Source: Stictocephala bisonia
Taxonomy: Eukaryota > Arthropoda > Insecta > Hemiptera > Membracidae
Reading direction: 5' to 3'
Length of the DNA stretch: 64,000 bases
Assembly (NCBI GenBank): GCA_035578905.1
Contig: JAQJVL010000151.1
Coordinates: 1,139,001 to 1,203,000, forward strand
The notes under the pieces: model-generated
Databases searched by the model: none
What the model was told of the DNA's origin: nothing
The model's input: the letters and a program-made list of their open reading frames with translations, nothing else
Position numbers and translations under genes: made by a program
Shown here: positions 11,801 to 21,008 of the stretch, piece after piece
Numbering within the stretch: the first letter of the stretch is position 1
Layout of the letters: the number at the start of each line of letters is the position of its first letter

Positions 11801-14800
11801 ATACTTTTATTTGACTAAAAATCAGCACACACTCCCATTGCAATAGTATTAGAAAAAAATATATTTAGCTCAATTAATTGTGAAAGTAATTAATTGTTGT
11901 ACTTCACGAACAGAGGGGAAAGAGTTAGCTCCTGCTATAACGGTTGAGGTTGGAGGGCTTATCACCAATAACTCAACGGCAATGTGGTGGAAACATGTAA
12001 TTGGCCAGAGTGAGAAATGCTGTTAATATCAGCAAATTACCCGTCTAAATTTAGAAATACATCTCAAATAAAAATAACACGTCGATGGCTAAAATAATAC
12101 ATAAAATAAAAACGCTTATCTATAATTTTGCTTCAATTGACTCAAACACAAAGCTAACCTTCCGTAAATTATTTGATGGTTGACTACTTCATATTGATCT
12201 GCTCTAATAATTGGAAGTGCCATTACCTCACTCCCTCCTCCCGTGGGGGCACTAAATTGTCAAAGGTCTTTCTATAACAATATAATGTATCTACGGACCA
12301 CCCTACACATATATTTATTGTTCTGTTTGTAAACCAAAATATATAAAACTACATATTAGGTAAATAAATTAGTTCGATGTAAAAGCTGTTATCATCTAAT
12401 CAAATTATATTACTAAAAAGTAATCGTTGTTTATTACCTGTGAAATGTTCAAGTATAGTAATATCAATGGATTTTATTTTTGGTATAAGAGGGAAAGGCT
12501 AGGTTGTTAAGTAGAGTTACGACATGGTACACGTCACAACATCGGTACGTATCTACTTGGTTAGGTGAGAAATAACAACACAAACAAATATTAATGTTCT
12601 AGGTTTCAGAAAATATATATTTAAAAATTTGGCATTGAAAATGCCAAATTCTACGTAGAAAACGTGCAATAATTCAATTAGTTATGACATTTATACAATT
12701 AATAGTCTTCTACCTTGAATAACATTATCAAGCCTCCAACCCTCTACCAGGTTATGACATTTGGAATTATTTATAAGTCCTCCTACTATCTACATAAGTC
12801 CACCGTCAACCTATTCGTAGACAACCTAGTCGTGTATTTGTCTTCGACCATTGTCTGAGCTGAATAACAGTGGCAGTTTACTATCTCTTACTCATGTAGT
12901 TTTAAGGTACCTTCTTGCCCACCAGGCAGTCACGTTTATAAGTATCTGAAAGTCACGTTTTTCAGATTTAGAAACTTTTCTTTCTTACGTATTTTAACTA
13001 AGAATTTTAATTTTTAACACGTTTTATAGGAAAAATTGAATGGAATACATTGAGATAAGGTATATTTCAACTAGTTTTGGTTTATTAATTTATTGCATTA
13101 TGTCAATAGTTGTATGTATTTAGTTAAAATAAAATAATATTTTATAATAATACTGTAATAAAATTTTATTTGTGACATTTACTTGTTTTGTTTTCCTACC
13201 AACATGTTAGGTTAACCTAGTTAACAGACTATACAGGGTTGGACAAAAGTCTGGAATATATTTACTAATTTTAAAACCATTGAAATAAATGTAGTGAAAC
13301 TTTGCAGTTATGTACATATCCCAATATCAAATATTTAGACATATTTTAATTTTAGTTCGCATAACCATGTGATGGCCCATGAAGGAAGTCTTAAAATTTT
13401 AAATGTAAGCCTACCTCGAGTTATACCTCATTTTTAAGGTCTTTGTTTGTACAAAACAAAGGTGCAAACCTGAGGTCAAAAGGATGACCCAGTCAGAAAA
13501 TATAGCGTCTCAAAGAATTGAATGTCATATAGCTAACACTGCTTTTATAAGTCCGTAGGTAAAAAACTGATATCGTATTTTAAATTATGACAGACAAGTG
13601 ATAGAATGTTTTGATGTCTATGTTTGTTTTTGTAAAATTATTCTCGTAACAGTACTGAAACATGTTGGAAATACAAGATTTTCTATTCGGGACTTTGTTT
13701 TATATTTTTGTGTAGCTAAACTTATAATCAAGGACCCCAAAAAACCCTTTATCAACTATTTTTAGTAAAAAATTAAATAATTATAATCTTGAATTTTCCA
13801 ACCACGATTAACTTTTCGAAAGTTTCTGCAAAATACACAATTTATTTGTAACTATCCATAAATATAATATATTTGCGTGTATAAAAAAGTGTTTATATTA
13901 ACTACTTTTTGCATAAAGTGTTTGAAGGATTTTTCATCCTCCAATTTAATGAATCATTGTTTTCTTGTTGAAATCGTTAAAAGTGACCTATGGAAAAATA
14001 GTTAATTACTCTGAATAAATGTTATATAAATTCTTCATCCACTATCTTGATTTTCCCAGATTTGCATTCCATTCCATTCCATTAGTAAGTAGTATACCAT
14101 TTTATGAGTATGTAAATATGATTCAAAAACACAAACAAATTGATGTATACAGAGTAATTCTTTGTTGTACCTTTTACTCGTAACTATCGTGATATTGGCG
14201 GAACATTTCCCATCCGCTATTTTGTTTTACAATGTTAAAAATCATAACAAGCGACTTAAAAACCCCTAAGTACTAATTTTCATTAAAATATGTAACGTAT
14301 TTTTCGATTTATTTAGTGCTTTTGTTAACTGTTGTTTACTAAGTAATCGAACCATTTCTAGAGTAGGCCTTCCTTAACAAATTGCAAAAGGTTTCAAATC
14401 GATTTATCTACTATTCACAATTTTATACCTGGTTTCTTGTACAATTTATTTATACGTCATAAATACTTATTTTTTAGTGGGCCCCTTTTGTCAGAATAAA
14501 TAAATTTGTGAAAAGACAATAATTAAGTTTATAAAATAACATTGGCTGCAAGGCATACACTTCTTTATTCACCTCTACCATTGAGGTGGTGGTGGGAATA
14601 CAGACTTTCCGTGTGTGACGACGATCGTCAACACCGGGGATAATCACACTGAATAGTTTACGCCTACTTAACACACACGCGATATTAAGCTTTTCTTCAA
14701 CATCACATTACCAATTCCCGATGTCGAACTACCAAATGGGAAACATTGGAATAATGCATGGTATATTGATTGATGGAGGTAAGGTAAACTAATTTGGCAT

Positions 14801-14850
14801 TTGAAATTATTAAATCTTAGTTACTTAAACGACTTACTTACCTTCATTAG
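8801..14850. other. Long AT-rich stretch, essentially featureless
   Basis: About 6 kb with very low GC and no open frame worth naming. Small items within it: an inverted repeat GATCGCG / CGCGATC at 9323-9350, a perfect hairpin at 12626-12650, a possible element terminus beginning CAGGGTTGGACAAAAGTC near 13236, an ATTCC triplet repeat near 14067, and a GC-richer patch at 14570-14650 with no recognisable content. Confidence 0.55.
12626..12650. repeat. Perfect 11-bp inverted repeat with a 3-base loop
   Basis: AATTTGGCATT, loop GAA, then AATGCCAAATT. Both arms pair at all 11 positions. It lies in AT-rich DNA with no adjacent gene, so no role can be assigned. Confidence 0.7.
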
Positions 14851-15609
14851 CCTTGTAAGTACACTCAATTGTATCACACTCACAACCACATTACATTACC
14901 ATAGACCATACAGTAGCACTAATGACTGTATGGACAACCCTTGTGCTGTAACTACCCTCAACTGGATCACACTCACAACCACATTACATTACCCTTGACC
15001 GTACATTGGCACTAATGACTGAATGGACAACCCTTGTGCTGTAAGTACTCTCAACTGGATCACACTCACAACCACATTACAATACACTTGACCGTACAGT
15101 GGCACTAATGACTGTGTGGACAACCCTTGTGTTGTAAGTACCCTCAACTGGATCACACTCACAACCACATTACAATACACTTGACCGTACATTGGCACTA
15201 ATGACTGAATGGACAACCCTTGTGCTGTAAGTACTCTCAACTGGATCACACACACAACCACATTACAATACACTTGACCGTACATTGGCACTAATGACTG
15301 AATGGACAACCCTTGTGCTGTAAGTACCCTCAACTGGATCACACTCACAACCACATTACAATACACTTGACCGTACATTGGCACTAATGACTGAATGGAC
15401 AACCCTTGTGCTGTAAGTACCCTCAACTGGATCACACTCACAACCACATTACAATATACTTGACCGTACATTGGCACTAATGACTGTATGGACAACCCTT
15501 GTGCTGTAAGTACTCTCAACTGGATCACACTCACAACCACATTACAATACACTTGACCGTACATTGGCACTAATGACTGAATGGACAACCCTTGTGCTGT
15601 AAGTACCCT
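14851..15609. repeat. 93-bp satellite, block 1
   Basis: About eight units of a 93-bp repeat; GTAAGTAC recurs at 15041, 15134 and 15227. Each unit contains CTCAACTGGATCACACTCAC, CCACATTACA and CACTAATGACTG. Because 93 is divisible by three, a 225-codon minus-strand frame runs through it as a 31-residue protein repeat; this is a consequence of unit length and not a gene. The array is broken at 15609 by a non-LTR insertion. Confidence 0.95.
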
Positions 15610-16712
15610 AATAATAATAATAATAATAAATGTTTTATTGCATATTTTTACATTTGTATAATGCATCGCAATCGCTATAAAATATTTAAACTAAGCTAAA
15701 ATTATTCATCCACGCTTACATCCAGATCCACATTCATACATACAATAAGCATGCATTCACACACCCATTCTTTCAAAAAAAGAAAAAAAATGTTTCCCAC
15801 TCAGCCAGTCTACTCTTGAAATTTTACTAGATCTCCCAGTTATGTGCCAAAAATTCGTCCGAACTGTAGAATGCCTCTGCAATCAACACTTGCTTCAGAC
15901 GAGATTTGAACGCCTTCAGCGTAGGAGCACATTTGATTGAATTTGGCAGCTTGTTGACAAATTGAACACCTGCCTGTGCGGGCAATCGTTCGTAAGCTAC
16001 CGTCCTGTGTTTCCCAGTTCGGTAGTTACCCCTGCCTCTAGTCTCATAAGAGTGTATGTCGCAACCTCTTATGGACTCGCATTTTGATTTAAAAAAGAGA
16101 CATGTTTCAAGAATGTAGAGGCAGGGTAATGTCAACAAGTTCAGGGTTTTGAATGTTGCTCTGCACGACTCTCTCTGCCTAAGATTTGCGATTATTCGAA
16201 CCGCTCTTTTTTGAAGAACAAAAATTCTTGAGAGGTTCACGTTGGAGCAACCTCCCCACACCGCCAGTCTGTAGGAGAGATGTGGGTAAATTACTCCGTA
16301 GTACGCCGTAATCAGTACCTGAGTTGGGCAATACTCTGACAGTTTTCTCAAAACATAAATTCCTGAGGACAGTTTTGAGCAAATGTGGTCTACTTGGCAA
16401 TCCCAAGTCAATCCTTGATCTAGGTATATTCCTAGGAATTTGGCTGAGTAGACCTCTTCGATCTCAGTTTCATCCAGCATGACTGTAGGTATCTCTGAGT
16501 CTTTTTGACGCAAACCAAATTTGATGAAGTTTGATTTTGTTGGGTTGGTTTTGAGGTTGAGATTATTGAAATGTTGGATTGCGCTGTTGAGCTCCAAAAA
16601 GGTCACCTTTTCGAGCTCTTGGATGGTTTTGCGTTCATGCAGAGTGTCGTGTCATCTGCATATTGGACAATTTGTCCTTGTTGTGCGGATGAGGCAACAT
16701 CGTAGTTGTGAT
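15610..16712 (-). mobile_element. 5'-truncated non-LTR retrotransposon inserted in the 93-bp satellite
   Basis: The insertion is bounded by CCCT on both sides (15606-15609 and 16713-16716), a 4-bp target-site duplication from the satellite motif ACCCTCAACTGG. On the minus strand the 3' end has AATAAA followed by a (TTA)n tail next to the left boundary. The 5' end is cut off just before the reverse transcriptase catalytic motif, as expected for incomplete target-primed reverse transcription. It separates satellite block 1 from block 2. Confidence 0.85.
15827..16702 (-). pseudogene. C-terminal part of a Jockey/CR1-like reverse transcriptase, frameshifted
   Basis: Reading on the minus strand, the first recognisable motif is QYADDT (the YADD catalytic box at about 16651-16662). 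About 45 bases further on, the frame changes at an A-run near 16630: the motif-bearing frame stops, and the rest continues in another frame as a 259-residue stretch (16606 to 15827). This stretch contains the usual post-catalytic landmarks of Jockey/CR1-type elements: NPTKSNFIKFG, FLGIYLD, SGIYVLRKLS, AVWGG, FVLQKRAVRII and the C-terminal AFKSRLKQVL. Endonuclease, fingers and most of the palm are absent. The piece cannot encode an active enzyme. The clade assignment is from remembered motifs. Confidence 0.8.
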
Positions 16713-17141
16713 CCCTCAACTGGATCACACTCACAACCACATTACAATATACTTGACCGTACATTGGCACTAATGACTGTATGGACAACCCTTGTGCTGT
16801 AAGTATTCTTACTGGATCACACTCACATCCGCATTACAATATACTTGACCGTACAGTATCACTAATGACTGTATGGACAACCCTTGTGCTGTAAGTACTC
16901 TCAACTGGATCACACTCACAACCACATTACATTACCCTTGACCGTACAGTGGCACTAATGACTGTATGGATAACCCTTGTGCTGTAAGTACACTCAACTG
17001 GATCACACTCACAACCACATTACATTACCCTTGACCGTATAGTGGCACTAATGACTGTATGGATAACCCTTGTGCTGTAAGTACCCTCAATTGGATCACA
17101 CTCACAACCACATTACATTACCCTTGACCGTATAGTGGCAC
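16713..17141. repeat. 93-bp satellite, block 2
   Basis: About 4.6 further units of the same satellite between the non-LTR insertion and the LTR element. The first unit is the direct continuation of the unit broken at 15609. The last bases, GCAC at 17138-17141, are duplicated at 26611-26614 on the far side of the LTR element. Confidence 0.95.
17138..17141. other. Target-site duplication GCAC, left copy
   Basis: GCAC directly precedes the TG of the 5' LTR and is repeated directly after the CA of the 3' LTR. It belongs to the satellite motif AGTGGCACTAATG. Confidence 0.9.
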
Positions 17142-19230
17142 TGTACCGGGTCTTGGACCGGTACAGTTTCGTTTTTTTCGTCGTGGTCTGCCAGGCTGCC
17201 TGAGATTCGCTTTTGCCTTGCGTTCCGCGTAGTTGGTGGCCGTTGGTTTCGATCCGTTTCGTTCCTGGTTCCAGCAGCTTCGGTCCGGTTGACCGGCGTC
17301 TAGATTGTTCGAGCTGTTCGGTGGTTCTGCGGCCGTTAGTCTTGTGCTGTCTGGAGAAATAGGCATGTCAGGCTAAAGACGCCAAAACGTAAGTGTTAAT
17401 TTTGTAAGTTTTAATATCTAATCACCCTTTTGGTGAGAATATTGTGTTTAAATAATATTAATCGGGCTTAGTTGTGTTTTCAGGGTTTTGTTAAATTTGT
17501 ATTCTTTGTCTAGATGTTTCTCAGACTAGGTTAAAGCCATGTGCTTCCATGTTACCTATTACCGTTAATGCTTTTTATATCTGCCTTTATTTTTCAATTG
17601 TAATTCTGTATAATGTTTATTGAGCCTTTTTACAGTTGTAGTTACCGATTTCCTATTTTTTTTGTTCTTTGCCAATAACCTAGCCTAGCTGTACTCTTTG
17701 ATTTTCATGTTATAACCTATTGCTCATGTATCCATGGCCTAGTATTCAGTTTGTCATTTTTTAAGTCCATATACGTAATTAATTCTTTTATAATTTGTTA
17801 ATTGTAATTTTTCTTAAATCTGAGTTTGCCAACATAATTATTCATGACCTAAAAAAAATAGATCTTTTATTTTTTCTAGTGTGCTAATCCTGTATAATTT
17901 TGTCTGTGCCCGTTTTGTTTTGCCATGTCATGTTTAGTGGTTATGTATAATATTTGTGTTGTGATGGCTGGACTGTTTTTAATGTGCTGTGGTGTTGTCC
18001 TACAGTCCAGGGTCCTTGAGTGGGACTTTCAACCCTCAGCCGGTCGTCCGGGCAATGTTCATTCATCTTCACTGCTAGCCTGGCCTGAGGACCATGTTGG
18101 AGCCTGGAGTCGCCCGCTACCCGCTCTACATCTTTAGGGTACAAGTCTTCTGTCCTCAGGTCAGTGCGTTCCTTATTTTTCCCGGCGGCTGAGCTGGGGC
18201 TGATTTGTGAAAAGAAAAATAAATAAATAAAAAAGAAATATAGAAGAAAAAAAAAATGATTATGGAACTGTATGTGGCCTAGGCCTAAAACTTGAACTTT
18301 AACAGTGATTCTATAAAACAGCCATGGGGACATTGCTAGGAATTATATTTTAAAATTTAAGAAGGAAAAAAAAAAGAAAAGAAAACGTTGATATTTATTG
18401 TTATTTATTTAATTAGTTTATTTTATTGTTATATTTTTTTAGATTTTATATTTTGTTAGGTCCCTATGGTTAAGTTATGTTATCGTTGATTATTATGTTT
18501 AGGCCTAGTGAGTTAGTTATTTATTTATTTATTTCGTGTTTTGGTATTATTGATGTCAGGGGATAACAGATGTCTTGAAGTGACTTTTTACTACGGTACC
18601 GTGTTATATTTTCTTTTAAATTGTTTAATTTTTAAATTCTTCACCAAAAGGGGATTATTGTTAACTTAATTCGGAGCTGCCCCGGGATTCCGGCTTACTC
18701 CCGGGCCTCGGTGGAATCAAGGGATGTGGGCCAAATTGCCGGCTTAATTGATGATACCAAAATTTTTGTTTCCAGAAGTTTTCTAAATTTTCACTTTTAT
18801 TTTGGGGTTATCTAAATTTGTTTCTTAATGGTCATTTTTAAATTGTTAATAATTTGTCTTACGTTTTGGGAGTCTCAGGCCAAACTGCAGATAGGCCAGG
18901 TAATTGTTCACTTTGGTATTTGTAGAGTTTGTGGTATTTATAGCGTTTGTTATTATTGTGTGTTAATTTGTTAATGTTAGTTATCTTGTCATTTATTTAA
19001 GTGAGTTTTTATATTGTGGCCTTCTGCCTATTTTATATTGTGGCCTTCTGCCGTTTTTGATTTATTAAATGATTATTTTTCTTGCTTGCCTGGAAATAAA
19101 ATTAGTTTTGCTCAGCTGCCGAGTGTTATTTTGACCCTCCAACTGCCACCCGTGATCCCATCGCTCGACTTGTTTTGAGCCATCCCCCGGTTGGCACGCT
19201 TTCCAGCTTTGGTGGGGGGGATGGGTCTCA
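17142..19230 (+). repeat. 5' LTR, 2,089 bp
   Basis: Begins TGTACCGGGTCTTGGACC and ends GGATGGGTCTCA. It matches 24514-26610 almost base for base. Differences seen: one substitution plus a 10-bp duplication (TTACCGTTAA) near 17550 versus 24930, T-run and A-run length changes near 17650, 17851 and 18247, and one A/C change near 18246. A 70-codon open frame present in both LTRs (17925-18137 and 25306-25518) shows no motif. The LTR supplies the promoter and polyadenylation signal of the element; I cannot locate the start site from sequence alone. Confidence 0.95.
19095..19100 (+). promoter_or_regulatory. Polyadenylation signal AATAAA in the 5' LTR
   Basis: AATAAA lies 130 bases before the LTR end, after a doubled ATATTGTGGCCTTCTGCC motif. 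The same signal in the 3' LTR (26475-26480) would be the functional one. Confidence 0.55.
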
Positions 19231-19232
19231 AT

Positions 19233-19248
19233 TGGTAGCAGAGCGTGG
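19233..19248 (+). other. Primer-binding site, probably for initiator methionine tRNA
   Basis: TGGTAGCAGAGCGTGG starts two bases after the 5' LTR. A tRNA primer site must begin with TGG, the complement of the CCA end. The first 12 bases, TGGTAGCAGAGC, match what I recall as the complement of the 3' end of insect initiator tRNA-Met; the last four match less well. The exact tRNA should be confirmed by search. Confidence 0.75.
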
Positions 19249-19487
19249 TTGCCTATAATACTAATAAAAAAAAAAAAAAAAAAAAAAATTTAATTCTTTC
19301 TTGGTTGTTGACGGTGGGTGTTTGCCAGTTAGTAGGCCATGGTTGGCCGACCTACCGTCAAAGGTGTCTTGGTAATACGTAAAGAAAAAAAAATAAATAA
19401 ATAAATAAAGAAACAAATAAATAAATATTTAAAAAGAAAAACAATTAAAAACCAAATAAATCATTTAACTTTGTAATAATAAAAAAA

Positions 19488-19533
<46 letters not shown>

Positions 19534-19673
19534 ATCCGCTTGGTTACTTTGTTGAATGGGTTTCATGGGTGGATTGGAGTGGTCGGAAGTGGCTCGGTAG
19601 GCTGAGGGTTTTGTTCGTCTTGGACCCTGGAGTTGTCGTTTTTTGTGTACTGTTGAGAATTTTGTTTTGCGAG
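19249..19673 (+). other. Untranslated leader of the LTR element
   Basis: Lies between the primer-binding site and gag. It holds long A-runs (19265-19288 and about 19490-19529) and an AAAT-type simple repeat near 19390-19430. Packaging signals would be expected here but cannot be recognised by eye. Confidence 0.6.
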
Positions 19674-21008
19674 ATGGCCTATCTGCAGAATGTTGCGCTC
19701 CTAGTCAAGGAGGAATTAATTTTTGAGTTGAGGTCGCGGGGTGTGACTCCAGAGGGGGATGTTCTGTATCTCCGGAGGTTGCTGCGGGAGCAGTTGTCCG
19801 CGGGTACGGCGGTGGATTGGTCTGACCTGCTGGAGGTTGGTGATGAGTTGGGGATTTGTAAACGGAAGGTGGAAGATTGGGAAGGGGTGTTAGAGGATTT
19901 GCAGTTTGAACCTCCAGTAGGTCGTGACCGGGCCTGCCGCCTTGCACGTTTGGGGCATCTGCTTGCCCGTTTAAGGCTGGTCAACCGGGCACCGGGGTTG
20001 GAACCATCGGATAGGGCGTGGATCTTGGAGAGTGTGTCTAGGCTGGATGAGATTTTTCAGGCACTCTCTGGGTCCACGACTCCTACGGGTCTGGGTCAGC
20101 GGCCTACTTTTGCGCTTTCGCCTAACGTGTCGAGGCCGCAGGCTGAGACAACGGCTCTCACTGTGCCTGAGGTTCCTTCTGATCCTGCAGGCGTTTCTGT
20201 TGAGGTTGCTTGTGGTTCGGCTCCAGCTGCCGTTCCTACTACTTCTTTGGGTTCTCCTGCTCTTCTGCAGCTGAGCTACCACAAGCTGCCTAACCCTCTC
20301 ACGCCCATGATCCAGAATCTCCCTGTGATCGATGGGATGGATCCTGAGGAGCTTCTTAAGTTTCTGGTGGCCTTTCTCAGACTTAGTGAGATGCCCGGCA
20401 TGCAGACTGGGGACTTGCTTCGTCTGGTTTTCCCTTATTGTAGAGGTCCCGTTGGGGAGTTGCTGAGTTCTGTCTTGGCCAGTGATGCCTCGGTGGACTC
20501 GTTCCATCGAGAGTTACTTTCATCGTTTCTTCCCATTCGACTCAGGGAGAGGATGGTCATGGACAGATTTTATAGGTCGCAGGGTAGGGGCGAGTCTCTG
20601 GCAGCCTATGTCTCTTCAGTCAAGGAAGCTCGTCAAGCGTTGCGCCTCACCCTTTCTGAAGCTGACACCGTTCGTGTCATCCTGGATGGCATTTCTCCCG
20701 AAGAACGGTGCAGATTGGTTTTTGCTGGTGTTCCTTCGACTTTTCGGGAGCTGCATCAGCTGTGCATTGTTTCGCGCAGCGTGCAGTTCTCAGACCAGCA
20801 AGGGAGGGATTCTGAGAGTCATCGTGCTCTCCCCACCCGTCGACCAGCTATGTCTGTAGGTGTGAGTCAGCCAGTGGAGGGTCGTGGTTCTCGGCCTCCG
20901 GTTGTGTGCTTTGCTTGTGGCCAACCTGGTCACATTCGACGTGACTGTCCACGTGCTCGGGGTCGTGGGGCGGGAAACGCTCGGCGCGGGGGGTTGCCTC
21001 CACAGTAG
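19674..21008 (+). CDS. gag: Gag polyprotein of the Ty3-type element
   Basis: Codes for the capsid and nucleocapsid proteins that package the element's RNA. I take the ATG at 19674 (context GAGATGG, purine at -3 and G at +4), the first in-frame ATG, giving 444 residues. The open frame extends upstream to 19569 but only from a GTG. The N-terminal region is helical and charged (LVKEELIFELRSRGV). The middle shows a retrotransposon gag-like capsid block from about residue 230 to 370 (LPVIDGMDPEELLKFL through GVPSTFRELHQL). One CCHC zinc knuckle, C-x2-C-x4-H-x4-C (CFACGQPGHIRRDC), lies at about residues 412-425, followed by an Arg/Gly-rich tail. The frame ends with TAG at 21006-21008, inside the frameshift hairpin. 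The frame is intact. Confidence 0.92.
   Translation: MAYLQNVALLVKEELIFELRSRGVTPEGDVLYLRRLLREQLSAGTAVDWSDLLEVGDELGICKRKVEDWEGVLEDLQFEPPVGRDRACRLARLGHLLARLRLVNRAPGLEPSDRAWILESVSRLDEIFQALSGSTTPTGLGQRPTFALSPNVSRPQAETTALTVPEVPSDPAGVSVEVACGSAPAAVPTTSLGSPALLQLSYHKLPNPLTPMIQNLPVIDGMDPEELLKFLVAFLRLSEMPGMQTGDLLRLVFPYCRGPVGELLSSVLASDASVDSFHRELLSSFLPIRLRERMVMDRFYRSQGRGESLAAYVSSVKEARQALRLTLSEADTVRVILDGISPEERCRLVFAGVPSTFRELHQLCIVSRSVQFSDQQGRDSESHRALPTRRPAMSVGVSQPVEGRGSRPPVVCFACGQPGHIRRDCPRARGRGAGNARRGGLPPQ

Noticed and set aside
14989..15666. 225-codon minus frame of 31-residue repeats
   Set aside because: It is the 93-bp satellite read in its stop-free frame. The frame enters the LINE tail at one end.
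17925..18137. 70-codon frame in both LTRs as an accessory gene
   Set aside because: The LTRs are nearly identical, so conservation says nothing. There is no recognisable motif and the composition is that of LTR DNA.
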